Assembly (NCBI RefSeq): GCF_042854845.1 | Contig: NZ_AP031498.1 | Span: 4,898,001-4,962,000 of the forward strand | Length of the DNA: 64,000 bases | Source of the DNA: Maricurvus nonylphenolicus | Lineage (GTDB): Bacteria; Pseudomonadota; Gammaproteobacteria; Pseudomonadales; Cellvibrionaceae | Direction of reading: 5' to 3' | Shown: in pieces, positions 1 through 9,295 of the stretch | Numbering within the stretch: position 1 is the first letter of the stretch | How the letters are laid out: each line of letters starts with the position of its first letter | Notes under the pieces: generated by a model | The model's input: only the letters and a program-made list of their open reading frames with translations | Told to the model about the DNA's origin: nothing | The model's database searches: none | Program-made: the position numbers and the translations under genes

Positions 1-424
1 CAAACAGAACGCCCTGGGGACCACGCAGAACCTCTAAGCGCTCTACATCCAGAAAGGAGAATCGCGATTGAACACCACGACCACGATATACACCATCAAC
101 AAACGTAGCGACGGACTGCTCAAAACCGGCCTGGTTACCCGACTGGATACCGCGAATATTGACACTATCACCGATTTCAGAACCCACAATAGTGACATTT
201 GGTACCTGTTTAATGGCATCACCAAGGTTACGCATGCCTGCATCGGAAATCTTGTCACCAGTCATTGCCGCAACTGAAATTGGCACATCCTGAAGACTTT
301 CAGCTCGTTTCTGTGCGGTTACAATGACCTCTTCAAGCTGCACTGACATAGCTGGAGCAGAAACCCCAGCCATGGCTACCATTAATGCCTGTGAAATACT
401 GACAACAATCTTTTTCTGTTTCAT
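1..424 (-). CDS. TonB-dependent receptor, N-terminal part (cut by window edge)
   Basis: The reading frame starts at an ATG at 424 and runs off the left edge, giving about 141 residues. A signal peptide (start MKQKK, hydrophobic stretch, cleavage near residue 26) is followed by a TonB-box/plug start with the motif EEVIVTAQKRAESLQDVP and later a VDGVYRGR / LEVLRGPQG plug signature. Such receptors are outer-membrane importers driven by TonB-ExbBD. A GAGGTG ribosome site lies 5 bases before the ATG. It is downstream of the BVMO-SDR-ferredoxin genes on the same strand, across a 184-base gap, so it probably takes up the substrate of that pathway. The barrel is outside the window, so ligand class cannot be judged. 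Confidence 0.9.
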   Translation of the reverse strand, partial: MKQKKIVVSISQALMVAMAGVSAPAMSVQLEEVIVTAQKRAESLQDVPISVAAMTGDKISDAGMRNLGDAIKQVPNVTIVGSEIGDSVNIRGIQSGNQAGFEQSVATFVDGVYRGRGVQSRFSFLDVERLEVLRGPQGVLF

Positions 425-608
425 CACTCACCTCTATTCTCAGCTATCATTTATTTTTGTAATTTTCTTTCTTACGATAAACATGCCTTCACCGACCAAG
501 AAATCAGTCAACAAATACATCCTGCACATCTCTTAGCATGATATGTTCATCATTTCGCGTCCCCACCTTATTTAGGGGTATTGATACACTATGATTAGTA
601 GGTAATAG

Positions 609-932
609 TTAGAAAGCAGGTTCAGGGAGATCGATAATCATGCCTGAGTTTTCTTCTGTTAATAAAACCTGGCATGCTAAGCGGCTATTCTGTTTTACCT
701 CAGCTAACCCACCCTGCAGCGTCATTTCTTCAAAATCCCCTTTCGGTGACAGCTTGTCCATCCACTCCTCTCTTGGATAACAATGGCATGTCGCACATGC
801 ACCCGCACCACCACACTGCGCCTCAATTTCAGGAATCATGTTTTCAACAGCACACTCCATGACAGAGCGACCCACCTCGCCTTCGACATCTACAGAACTG
901 CCATCTGCGGATACAAACGTAACTTTAACCAT
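609..932 (-). CDS. 2Fe-2S ferredoxin (adrenodoxin/putidaredoxin type)
   Basis: A 107-residue protein of the usual length for P450-type ferredoxins. The four cluster ligands are visible as C40, C46, C49 (CGGAGACATC pattern) and C87 (LACQV). It would carry electrons from a reductase to a monooxygenase; the cytochrome P450 at 9296 is the obvious partner, although it lies 8 kb away on the other strand. No ferredoxin reductase gene is present in the window, so that must be encoded elsewhere. An AAGGTG ribosome site precedes the ATG. It follows the SDR gene by 84 bases in the same direction. Confidence 0.93.
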   Translation of the reverse strand: MVKVTFVSADGSSVDVEGEVGRSVMECAVENMIPEIEAQCGGAGACATCHCYPREEWMDKLSPKGDFEEMTLQGGLAEVKQNSRLACQVLLTEENSGMIIDLPEPAF

Positions 933-1016
933 CTCATCACCTTTACATCATGGATGAACCATCATTAGATGATGATCCATCACTTCACAATTTATGATCG
1001 GATACACAATCGGCTT

Positions 1017-1775
1017 TTACTGTGCGGTATAAGCACCATCAACTGGCAACGCAGCTCCCGTCACAAAACTCGATGAGTCCGAACATAACCACATCACAGC
1101 CTGCGCAATTTCCTCAGGCGAGGCTAAACGCTTGGCAGGTACAGAGGCCAACACCTCCTCCAATACACCTGGCTGCTGTTGCAAAATTTCACTGACCATC
1201 GGTGTTTCTACACCTCCTGGGCAGATGGCATTTATGCGAATTCCCTTTTTCGCATAATCAAGCGCAGCACTTTTTGTGAGCCCCACCACGCCGAATTTAC
1301 TGGCTGAATAAGCCGCAATCTGGGGCGCGCCCACCAATCCCATAACAGAGGAGTTATTAACAATAGAGCCGCCACCATTCTTAATCATCGCTTGGGCCTG
1401 ATACTTCATACACAAAAAGACACCGCGGAGATTGACCGCTATAGTGCGATCAAACTCAGCAATATCTATTTCATCCATAGGCGACATAGCACCTTCAATA
1501 CCAGCGTTATTAAACGCACTATCCAATCGACCAAAACGATCAAGTGCAGCCAACATTAACTGCTCAACCTGTAGCGCATCAGTAACATCGGTTTGAACGA
1601 AAATGGCCTCAGCACCAGCCTCTTCAACCTGCTTAAGTGTTTGCTCTCCACTTGCCACACTCACATCAGCCAGCACAAGTTTTGCTCCCTCACGAGCCAT
1701 AGCCAATGCCGTGCCCTGACCAATACCAGAAGCCGCCCCTGTCACTACAATGACCTTTTCATTTAACAAAGACAT
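1017..1775 (-). CDS. SDR family NAD(P)-dependent oxidoreductase
   Basis: A classical short-chain dehydrogenase of 252 residues. Cofactor loop TGAASGIG (12-19), NNAG (89-92), catalytic S143, Y156 and K160 (YSASK) and the PGG segment after it are all present. It probably oxidises a hydroxyl group made by the P450 to the ketone used by the Baeyer-Villiger enzyme, which is encoded immediately upstream (54-base gap, same strand). A GGAGGG ribosome site lies 6 bases before the ATG. Substrate is inferred only from context. Confidence 0.93.
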   Translation of the reverse strand: MSLLNEKVIVVTGAASGIGQGTALAMAREGAKLVLADVSVASGEQTLKQVEEAGAEAIFVQTDVTDALQVEQLMLAALDRFGRLDSAFNNAGIEGAMSPMDEIDIAEFDRTIAVNLRGVFLCMKYQAQAMIKNGGGSIVNNSSVMGLVGAPQIAAYSASKFGVVGLTKSAALDYAKKGIRINAICPGGVETPMVSEILQQQPGVLEEVLASVPAKRLASPEEIAQAVMWLCSDSSSFVTGAALPVDGAYTAQ

Positions 1776-1829
1776 AACCTACCCTCCAAATTTTTAAATC
1801 ATTTCGATACAACAGACTTACAGCCTCTA

Positions 1830-3440
1830 TCAGGTCATTTCGAAACCTGAATAATCTGTTTCAACTTCGTCTTCAAGACGCAGCTGGTAATTTGGAGAAC
1901 CACCAAAGTAAGCCAGGAATTGATTAGGTCGATGATCAGTATTCTGACCATTAAACCAAGAGTCGACAGTAGACATCAGCAAAGTGCTAGCAACCTCAGC
2001 AACGGTATTAACCCACTCAGCCTCACTTTCTTTACGGGCGTTAATTTGGGTGCAACCTTTCTCTTCTGCCGCAAGAATGCACTTAATGACCCAATCAGTA
2101 TTGGTTTCGATGCAACGCGGGAAATTACAGAGTGTGCCACCGTTAAGCGGGCCTAGAGGCATAAAGGTATTAGGAAAACCGTGAGGGCTCATACCTAAAT
2201 AGCTCTTTACACCGTCTTCCCAATATTCTTTCAGTGATACACCACCTTTACCTACTATATTGATACTTTCGAACGGCCCAACAAAGGCATTGAAACCAGT
2301 ACCATAAACAATGACATCAAACTCGTGCTCTTTTTCGGTAGTTTCAATACCCTTGGGGGTAAAGCGTGTAATAGGGGTTTCCAGCAGATCCACCAACTCT
2401 ACGTTTGGGCGGTTGTATGATTCGTAATAACCACTTTCCTGCGGTACACGCTTCAGACCAAAACCGTGATTCTTGGGAATTAGTTTTTCTGCGATTACTG
2501 GATCATCAACACGGGAACGAACCTTATCGGCAATAAATTCGCTGACCACCTTGTTGGTTTCAGGATCCATGATGACATCAGCATAACTTCCCAACCACAA
2601 AGAAAAGCCTGGCGCGTAGTATTTCTCTTCTAAATGCGCTTTTTGCTCTTCTGGAGACAGCTCAAGGAATGAGCCCTCCATAATAAAGTTATGCTCAAAC
2701 CCGGCAAAAGAGTTATGTAACTTGGTGAAATTCTCTTGGGCAGCCTCCCCCTTATACCTGGCCTTTTCTTCGTCAGTTAACTGCCCATTACCCAGCGGGG
2801 TCGCCCAGTCAGGATTACGCTGAAACACGCTAAGCTGACAATCCTTCTTAGCCACTTCAGTAATAATCTGGATCGCTGTCGCACCAGTACCAATAACCGC
2901 CACACGTTTACCGGTGAGATCATCAAATCGCTCATCCCAGTTAATACTGTGGCCTTGCAAGCCCTCAAAATCATCTCGACCAGGGTAATCAGGATACAAC
3001 GGCTCAGATAACGGACCTGTTGCGAAGATAACGTATCTGGCTTTGTACTCGTTTTCTCCATTTTCATCTGAAAGCGTCCAACAGGATTCTTCTTCATCCC
3101 AGATGGAATTTTTAATATGAACATCGAAATCGATATGATCACGCCAATCAAATTTCTCGGCAGCATGATTAATGTATTCAAGAAGCTCAGGCTGAATAGA
3201 AAAACGACGCTCCCAGCTATACTCATCTACGAGTTCATTGGAGAATGAGAACTGATAGGTCAACGTCTCGGAATCTAACGTACAACCAGGGTAACGGTTC
3301 TTATACCAGGTGCCACCAAGATCTGCGTTGCGCTCCACACAGCGATAACTCAAATTGGTATCTTTCAATTTCTGAATAGCATACAAACCATTCAAGCCTG
3401 CACCAATAACAAGCACGTCATATTTTTTCTGAGTGGTCAT
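1830..3440 (-). CDS. Flavin-containing Baeyer-Villiger monooxygenase
   Basis: A 536-residue flavoprotein with two dinucleotide-binding folds: GAGLNG (13-18) for FAD and GTGATA (184-189) for NADPH. Between them is the complete type I BVMO fingerprint F-x-G-x3-H-x3-W-D at 158-169 (F158, G160, H164, W168, D169). Such enzymes insert oxygen next to a ketone to give an ester or lactone. It is the first gene of a minus-strand group with the SDR and ferredoxin. The plus-strand esterase at 8294 could hydrolyse its product. A GAGGAG ribosome site lies 9 bases before the ATG. Length matches the cyclohexanone/phenylacetone monooxygenase class. Confidence 0.95.
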   Translation of the reverse strand: MTTQKKYDVLVIGAGLNGLYAIQKLKDTNLSYRCVERNADLGGTWYKNRYPGCTLDSETLTYQFSFSNELVDEYSWERRFSIQPELLEYINHAAEKFDWRDHIDFDVHIKNSIWDEEESCWTLSDENGENEYKARYVIFATGPLSEPLYPDYPGRDDFEGLQGHSINWDERFDDLTGKRVAVIGTGATAIQIITEVAKKDCQLSVFQRNPDWATPLGNGQLTDEEKARYKGEAAQENFTKLHNSFAGFEHNFIMEGSFLELSPEEQKAHLEEKYYAPGFSLWLGSYADVIMDPETNKVVSEFIADKVRSRVDDPVIAEKLIPKNHGFGLKRVPQESGYYESYNRPNVELVDLLETPITRFTPKGIETTEKEHEFDVIVYGTGFNAFVGPFESINIVGKGGVSLKEYWEDGVKSYLGMSPHGFPNTFMPLGPLNGGTLCNFPRCIETNTDWVIKCILAAEEKGCTQINARKESEAEWVNTVAEVASTLLMSTVDSWFNGQNTDHRPNQFLAYFGGSPNYQLRLEDEVETDYSGFEMT

Positions 3441-3743
3441 TCTCTAACTCTCCTCTATCTATTTCACTCGCCTTTAAGACCAGGTCCATCCAAAACAACC
3501 AAGTCCGCCAAGTTTTATTGCTGATAGAAGAAGATTACAAAGCTACCACCTACAGGAACCCACTCGTTTGAGTAGAAATGAACCCGTCAATCCGAAGGGG
3601 GTAGCCCCACTATAAGAATGGCCTTATGAGATACAGGCATTAAATGCCTGCAATCAGAGAAGATTGTGATATAACGCAGAGAGTATTGCTGTGTAGGACA
3701 GGATACGAGCCAGGAGCAACTCGCGCCAAAGGTCTACATGGAG
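3441..3743. promoter_or_regulatory. Intergenic region with 17-base palindrome upstream of BVMO operon
   Basis: About 300 bases without a gene between the MalT-like regulator and the BVMO operon it may control. It holds a perfect palindrome CAGGCATT-A-AATGCCTG at 3634-3650. A second short GC-rich repeat, GGGG-TAG-CCCC, sits at about 3598-3608 and includes a TACCCCC word on the minus strand. No T-run follows the palindrome on either strand, so an operator is more likely than a terminator. No clear sigma-70 boxes were chosen. Confidence 0.35.
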
Positions 3744-6506
3744 TCAGTCAAGATTAAGGTGTCTTGCGACATTAACCGCTGCAGTGCGGTTATCCACCCC
3801 TAGTTTGGAGTAGAGGTTTTTTAGGTGCCAGGCGATCGTATGTACACTCAAGTGCATTTCATCCGCTAACTCCTTGTTTTTTAAGCCCTTGCTTAATAGC
3901 TGCAGCAAGGTTACCTCTCTGGGTGTTAGCGGATCCAGCCCATCTAAATCGATCGACAACTCGACCGGAGGTTCACTACTGGGTGTCACACTGAACAAAT
4001 CACGGAGCAACTGAATATAGTCAGCATCCACCACTACATCACTATTATTCGAGTTATCGGTCCAGCGCTCCAGCGCAACTCGAATTAAATCTTGAACATT
4101 CTGCTCAGCATCTAAAAAACTCTGCTGAAAGCGCCCTTTGGCTCCCAGCACTATAGCTTCATTCATTCTATTGACCGCAGACCTTTGCTTATCAAGCCGT
4201 AACAGGGCATCTGACTCCACCAATAACAGCTTCAACAGGTGACGATGCTGATTGTAACGTTTTGCCAACCCCGCCTGCTCACTGAGCAGAGGCAGAGCCT
4301 CATCCGCCTTTCCTGAGGCGAGCAAATAGCGGCACGCCCCCAGAGTCACGTAATAATCAACTTCAGACCAATTATCTCCTTTATCTCGCTGCCCCCCCAA
4401 AGCCAGAAGATCATGATAGGCAACCTGAGCAGACTCCGCCTGTCCAAATGCCAACAACAAGCGAATACGCTCGTTGAGCATAGCAACCAATAGTCGAATG
4501 TAATTATCCTGCCGCCCTAACGCTTCACCTTCAGCCAATATCTGTAACGCTTTCTCCCTGTCACCATCATTTGCCGCCAATCGCGAAGCAATCTGATACG
4601 CACAAATCAACGGCTCAATAACGGATGACTCCTGTCGAATCACTTCCTGATTTTTCAGTAAGTTTATCGCCGTCTCGAAGTCACCCCATTCATAATAGAT
4701 TTCAGCCATTAGGGCATTAGGGACACTGAAAGGAATCCAGCCATCACCAAATTTTTTCTGTGCTATAGCCTGAGATAACTTATATTGCTCCAACGCTTCG
4801 GCCAAGTTGCCCGAAAGACGATACCCCAACCCTCGAAATGTATGTGAATAAACCACAGCTCTGAAATTATTATCGAGGTAAGTCATCTCCTGCTCTACAG
4901 CCAAGCGGTGACCTTGATCATACTTGCCGTCGTACATAAGCGCATAAACCAAAGCGGATGTGTATGCACTCTTAAAAAAGGTCTGATCCTCCGGAATACA
5001 TTCAGCTTCACCTTGGGCCAGCAGCGAGATCTTCTTTGCATCATCCTCAACCACAGTAACCACGGCGATTAATGCATCTATATTGACCTGCAGAGACTCT
5101 AATGCCTCAAGTCCACATCGCTTTGCCTGATCGATATAGCTATATGTACTCGCACTGTCTCGTTCCAACGCAGCAACCCACCCCAAGCTCAAGAGTAATG
5201 CGGGTGAGGTGTCGACTAAATCTGTCGGTAAATTCTTAATCCATCGCTTGAGCGTAGACAGTCGATTGCGAGATAACATCTCCTCCAGATGATTAACGAT
5301 AGCAGCCCCTGCAACCGCCCAATCACCAGCTGATTGCATATGGTCAATCGCTTCATTAATTAATGCATTTTCCTGACACCAGGTATAGACCCGCCGATGC
5401 ATTTTGGCTCGCCCATCATCACAACCTTGGGTCAACTTCGAACGTAAAAAGTCCCGAAAGAAGTGATGATAGCGATAACAATCGCGCTCCTCATCAAGCG
5501 TAACAAGAAACAGATTTAATTTCTGTAGTTCAGCCAGTTGCTGCTTACTGTCCTTGCCCTCTGTAACAACATCACATAATTCAGGGGTTAGCACCTCTAA
5601 AATAGAGGTTTCCACAAGAAACCGCTGCGTCTCAGCGGGTAATTTGTCAAATATGTCATGCTCGATATATTCCGAGAAATCTCGTCCACTACCCGAGAAA
5701 TTCTTTATATATTCATCCACATCTTTAGCAGCATTGACCGAGAGTGCAGCAATCTGCAGACCATTAACCCAGCCGTCAATTCTCTCCATAAGCGAAATCA
5801 GATCGACTTCATAGTGCTTATCGGGACAAATCTTCTGCAAAAGCTGCTCAGCCTCATCATAGCTAAGCTTCAAATCCTCACTGCTTACCTCAACCAGCTT
5901 TAAACGTGCACGCATTTTATTAAAGACAGGAAGCGAAGTACGACTCGCCAAGACTATATGAAGGTTTTCAGGCCCACCCTCTAAAAGTTCACTAACAACA
6001 GCAACAAACTCTTCAGAAACCGCAAGATGAAGATCATCAAGAAACAGCGTGATCTGTTTTTCAGATAACAGAATTTCGTTAAGTAACGTGGTGAGAATAA
6101 CTTTATAGGAAACACCCAGTCCCGAGGTCAACAACGACTGAGTCAGATTACCCAAGCTGCCTCCTAACGACTGTAAAGAAGCCGTAACACCGGCAAGGAA
6201 ATGTACAGCATCAGCATCATCTTCACTGATGGACAACCAGGCAACATTCTTTCCCTCAGTACTTAACTGGTTATAGAATTGCACCAATAAACTGGATTTC
6301 CCATAACCTACAGGGGCCAGAACCAGCGAATTAATACGTGACCGTTCTGCTCTTTGCAATTGCTCAAGGCAGGTTCGCTCAACCAGGCCTGATGCACATT
6401 GAGGCGGCCTGGTCTTGATAAGATCTACAATATAACGCTGGTCAAATACTGTCATGGAATGAGTATAGCGGCACCGCGCCAACATCTTCAAGCTCTGATA
6501 GAACAC
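3744..6506 (-). CDS. MalT-like LuxR-family ATP-dependent transcriptional regulator (LAL)
   Basis: A 920-residue regulator of the large ATP-binding LuxR type. Near the N-terminus is a P-loop APVGYGKS (64-71), then a Walker B-like stretch LFLDDLH, a winged-helix/TPR-rich middle and a C-terminal LuxR helix-turn-helix (859-920, starting PLTPRE and containing KLGVDNRTAA). Family members such as MalT and AlkS activate catabolic operons when they bind an inducer and ATP. It sits between the BVMO operon and the MDR/DUF3237 genes. The longest frame begins with GTG at 6506; ATGs at 6485 and 6455 are alternatives, and none has a convincing ribosome site. Confidence 0.9.
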   Translation of the reverse strand: MFYQSLKMLARCRYTHSMTVFDQRYIVDLIKTRPPQCASGLVERTCLEQLQRAERSRINSLVLAPVGYGKSSLLVQFYNQLSTEGKNVAWLSISEDDADAVHFLAGVTASLQSLGGSLGNLTQSLLTSGLGVSYKVILTTLLNEILLSEKQITLFLDDLHLAVSEEFVAVVSELLEGGPENLHIVLASRTSLPVFNKMRARLKLVEVSSEDLKLSYDEAEQLLQKICPDKHYEVDLISLMERIDGWVNGLQIAALSVNAAKDVDEYIKNFSGSGRDFSEYIEHDIFDKLPAETQRFLVETSILEVLTPELCDVVTEGKDSKQQLAELQKLNLFLVTLDEERDCYRYHHFFRDFLRSKLTQGCDDGRAKMHRRVYTWCQENALINEAIDHMQSAGDWAVAGAAIVNHLEEMLSRNRLSTLKRWIKNLPTDLVDTSPALLLSLGWVAALERDSASTYSYIDQAKRCGLEALESLQVNIDALIAVVTVVEDDAKKISLLAQGEAECIPEDQTFFKSAYTSALVYALMYDGKYDQGHRLAVEQEMTYLDNNFRAVVYSHTFRGLGYRLSGNLAEALEQYKLSQAIAQKKFGDGWIPFSVPNALMAEIYYEWGDFETAINLLKNQEVIRQESSVIEPLICAYQIASRLAANDGDREKALQILAEGEALGRQDNYIRLLVAMLNERIRLLLAFGQAESAQVAYHDLLALGGQRDKGDNWSEVDYYVTLGACRYLLASGKADEALPLLSEQAGLAKRYNQHRHLLKLLLVESDALLRLDKQRSAVNRMNEAIVLGAKGRFQQSFLDAEQNVQDLIRVALERWTDNSNNSDVVVDADYIQLLRDLFSVTPSSEPPVELSIDLDGLDPLTPREVTLLQLLSKGLKNKELADEMHLSVHTIAWHLKNLYSKLGVDNRTAAVNVARHLNLD

Positions 6507-6584
6507 AAGACAGCACTACTTCTTCTAGCAGCCTTTTATGCACCATGCAAAAACTTTTCCACACCAAGCAGGCATATTGGCACC

Positions 6585-7610
6585 TCAATTGGAGGCTGAA
6601 AGCTTTAGAATCAATTTACCGAAATGCTTTCCTGTGAACAACGCATTTAGGGTTTCAGGGAAGTTCTCTAACCCCTCTCGAATATCTTCATGAGGTCTAA
6701 CCAATCCATCTGTCATCCACTGCTTTAACGCCACTACGGCCTCACCGTAGCGAGAAGCGTAATCGAGTACAACGAACCCCTGAAGGGAAGAAGAACTGTA
6801 AAGAATAGGAATATAATCTACTTCTGCCTTCACGGTATCTGCTGTGTTGTATTGCGAGATCGCACCACAGATTACAATGCGAGAAGCATGGGCCAAATTT
6901 TTAATTGCAGCAGCCAAAATATCGCCACCAACATTATCAAAGAACAAATTAATACCTTCAGGGCAAGTACGCTGTACAGCCTCAGACAAATCAGGCTCCG
7001 ACTTATAATCGATGGCGGCATCAAAGCCCAGATTATTTATCAGAAAGTCGCATTTCTCCTTGCCTCCCGCAACACCCACCACTCGCATACCATGGATTTT
7101 GGCAATTTGCCCAACCAGCGCCCCGACAGCACCCGCCGCCCCAGAGACCAACAAAGTCTCGCCAGCCTTGGGCTGGCCCACTTCAAGCAAGCCAAAATAG
7201 GCTGTCATACCAGGCATCCCCAACAATCCAAGCTGAGTAGGCAAGGGAGCCAATGCCGGATCAACCTTCAACAATGATGCATCCGGGGTGAGCGTGGCAT
7301 AATCCTGAACTCCCAACATGCCGCTAACATAATCCCCCTCCACATAATCCTTATTTCTGCTCTCAACAACCTGCCCAATACCCAAAGCTCGCATGGTGCC
7401 ACCAATAGCGACTGGAGACAGATAGGATGCTTGATCAGTAATCCAGCCACGCATGGCAGGATCAATCGACACGTAGATCACACGCACCATCACCTCCCCT
7501 TCGGCCACCCCCTGTACTGGACCACTAACTTCGCTCCAGCAGTCATTACCAGGAACCCCTGTAGGCCTGACAGCCAGAACAATACTGCGATTTTTAATAG
7601 TTGACGACAT
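6585..7610 (-). CDS. NADP-dependent medium-chain reductase (CurA/PTGR-like)
   Basis: A 341-residue zinc-independent MDR oxidoreductase. The nucleotide-binding loop GAAGAVG followed by GQIAKIHG and the later GVAGGKEKCDFL are typical of the leukotriene B4 12-hydroxydehydrogenase / curcumin reductase group, which reduce carbon-carbon double bonds of enones. The frame is open to 7685, but the ATG at 7610 has an AAGG ribosome site and gives the family's normal start, so it is preferred. It faces the DUF3237 gene divergently across 172 bases. It could reduce an unsaturated ketone in the neighbouring pathway. Confidence 0.9.
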   Translation of the reverse strand: MSSTIKNRSIVLAVRPTGVPGNDCWSEVSGPVQGVAEGEVMVRVIYVSIDPAMRGWITDQASYLSPVAIGGTMRALGIGQVVESRNKDYVEGDYVSGMLGVQDYATLTPDASLLKVDPALAPLPTQLGLLGMPGMTAYFGLLEVGQPKAGETLLVSGAAGAVGALVGQIAKIHGMRVVGVAGGKEKCDFLINNLGFDAAIDYKSEPDLSEAVQRTCPEGINLFFDNVGGDILAAAIKNLAHASRIVICGAISQYNTADTVKAEVDYIPILYSSSSLQGFVVLDYASRYGEAVVALKQWMTDGLVRPHEDIREGLENFPETLNALFTGKHFGKLILKLSASN

Positions 7611-7782
7611 GGACAATACCTTAGCTGATAGAAATGACTTATTGCACCAAAGTGTACCCCCAGGCCTCCCCCCACTCACCACCACAAATAGTGGCTGTGA
7701 GTTCTATTGATATAAGGGGGGTCAGCTATTCAGCACCACGGAATAATGCACTCAATCAAATAACTTACTTCCGGAGAATCTC

Positions 7783-8241
7783 ATGGTTGTTGAATCCGCC
7801 CAAACCGCATATCTAATGACATTAAAGGGCAGCATCTCCTTTGATGCCGCCGCACGAATTAACCATAGACTCATCTTTGAAGTGTCTAACGCCAGCTTCG
7901 AAGGCCCCCATATCCGTGGCGAGGTTGTTCCCCCTGCCGGAGACTGGATTCAAGTTATGCCGAATGGCACCTGGAAACTGGATGTTCGCATGAACGCCGT
8001 TCTGGACGATGGCAGCCAAGCCTACCTTCACTACAACGGCATCGTCTGCATGACTGAAGAGTTGATGGGTCGAGCCGCAGCAGGTGAATGTCTGACTGGT
8101 GACGACATTTACTTCCGTAGCGCCCCTTACATCGAAACTAACTCAGAAAAGTACAGCTGGCTCAACGATATCGTTTGCGTGGGTAAGCTGCGAACCTTCG
8201 AGAACGGTGAAGTTGTTTACGACATCTTCAAACTGCTCTAA
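7783..8241 (+). CDS. DUF3237 family protein
   Basis: A 152-residue protein that resembles the DUF3237 family, small beta-barrel proteins often found in aromatic or steroid catabolic clusters without a settled function. The stretches GEVVPPAGDW, NGTWKLDVR and YFRSAPYIET are the recognisable parts. It opens a plus-strand group with an esterase, P450 and CoA ligase. A GGAG ribosome site lies before the ATG. No catalytic residues can be named. Confidence 0.85.
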   Translation: MVVESAQTAYLMTLKGSISFDAAARINHRLIFEVSNASFEGPHIRGEVVPPAGDWIQVMPNGTWKLDVRMNAVLDDGSQAYLHYNGIVCMTEELMGRAAAGECLTGDDIYFRSAPYIETNSEKYSWLNDIVCVGKLRTFENGEVVYDIFKLL

Positions 8242-8293
8242 ATCGTCAAAATAAACACAGCACCATTCAATAACAGCCATACAAAGGTTCGCC

Positions 8294-9238
8294 ATGACAC
8301 ATTACGAAGCACTCGAAGTAGAGCGCTATATGCGCAGCGAAACAGATAGATTAGCTGCACGTGACCCAAGCGAATTTATTCCTGGTCTGCGCGAAACCGT
8401 AGATCGGGTATTTATGGGGTTTGAAAACAAACCCCCCGCCATGCTTAAAACCCTGGACTTGGCACCAGACACTTACATAGCCCCTGTAGTCGTTAATGGG
8501 CTCGAATGTGAATGGGTGTACCACAGTAATGCCGATCATAATCGGCGCATGCTGTATCTACACGGCGGCGGAATGGTCGCCGGCTCTGCTGAAACCCATC
8601 GAGCGATGGTATCACGTATTGCTTTACGCACCGGGATGGCCATTCTTGTCCCCAATTATCGACTGGCCCCCGAAGCCCCCTACCCTGCAGCCCTGGATGA
8701 TGCTGTGAGTCTGACCAATTGGCTTTGGGACAATGCTCCCACATGCCCACAAACCGCCAAGCAATTGTTTCTCGTTGGCGATTCTGCTGGTGGAGGCCTG
8801 GTACTTTCAACACTGGTTAACTGTCAGAATCAACTAAAAAGTATGCCAACCGCTGCTGCTACGTTTTCTGCACTCAGTGATTTTACCGCCAGCGGAGAAT
8901 CTATCGACAGCAATCTGCAAACAGATGTCTTACTCACTCGAGAAGCCATTCAGGGCCTTGGTACCATCTACGGTGGCACAACCCCACTTAACGACCCAAA
9001 CGTTTCTCCACTGCATGGAGACATTAAAGGCCTGCCACCCTTACATATGCAAGTCAGCGATACTGAAGTACTACTCGATGACAGCCTTCGTTTTTTCGAA
9101 AAGCACAAAACCAACGGAGGCCAAGGTGAACTAAAAGTATATCCAGGGATGGTGCATGTGTGGCAAGCATTTTCACCCTATTTACCCGAAGCAGAGCAGG
9201 CCTTAACCGACCTTGCAAACTTCTTCACTGAATTCTAA
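8294..9238 (+). CDS. Alpha/beta hydrolase, hormone-sensitive-lipase type esterase
   Basis: A 314-residue esterase of the HSL (family IV) type. The oxyanion-hole motif HGGG is at 90-93, the nucleophile S164 is in GDSAGG, and D256 and H288 complete the likely triad (VSD, MVHVW). Such enzymes hydrolyse short-chain esters. In this cluster it is a good candidate to open the ester or lactone formed by the Baeyer-Villiger monooxygenase. It follows DUF3237 by 52 bases and precedes the P450 by 57 bases, so the three probably form one transcript. Confidence 0.93.
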   Translation: MTHYEALEVERYMRSETDRLAARDPSEFIPGLRETVDRVFMGFENKPPAMLKTLDLAPDTYIAPVVVNGLECEWVYHSNADHNRRMLYLHGGGMVAGSAETHRAMVSRIALRTGMAILVPNYRLAPEAPYPAALDDAVSLTNWLWDNAPTCPQTAKQLFLVGDSAGGGLVLSTLVNCQNQLKSMPTAAATFSALSDFTASGESIDSNLQTDVLLTREAIQGLGTIYGGTTPLNDPNVSPLHGDIKGLPPLHMQVSDTEVLLDDSLRFFEKHKTNGGQGELKVYPGMVHVWQAFSPYLPEAEQALTDLANFFTEF

Positions 9239-9295
9239 TAGCGGATATACCCAAACAATTATTAGATATTAAAGAATTGAAGCAGAGGAATCACT

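Noticed and set aside
3744..6506. Quorum-sensing regulator because of the LuxR domain
   Set aside because: It has an N-terminal P-loop ATPase and is 920 residues long, the MalT/LAL type, without an acyl-homoserine-lactone domain or a luxI gene.
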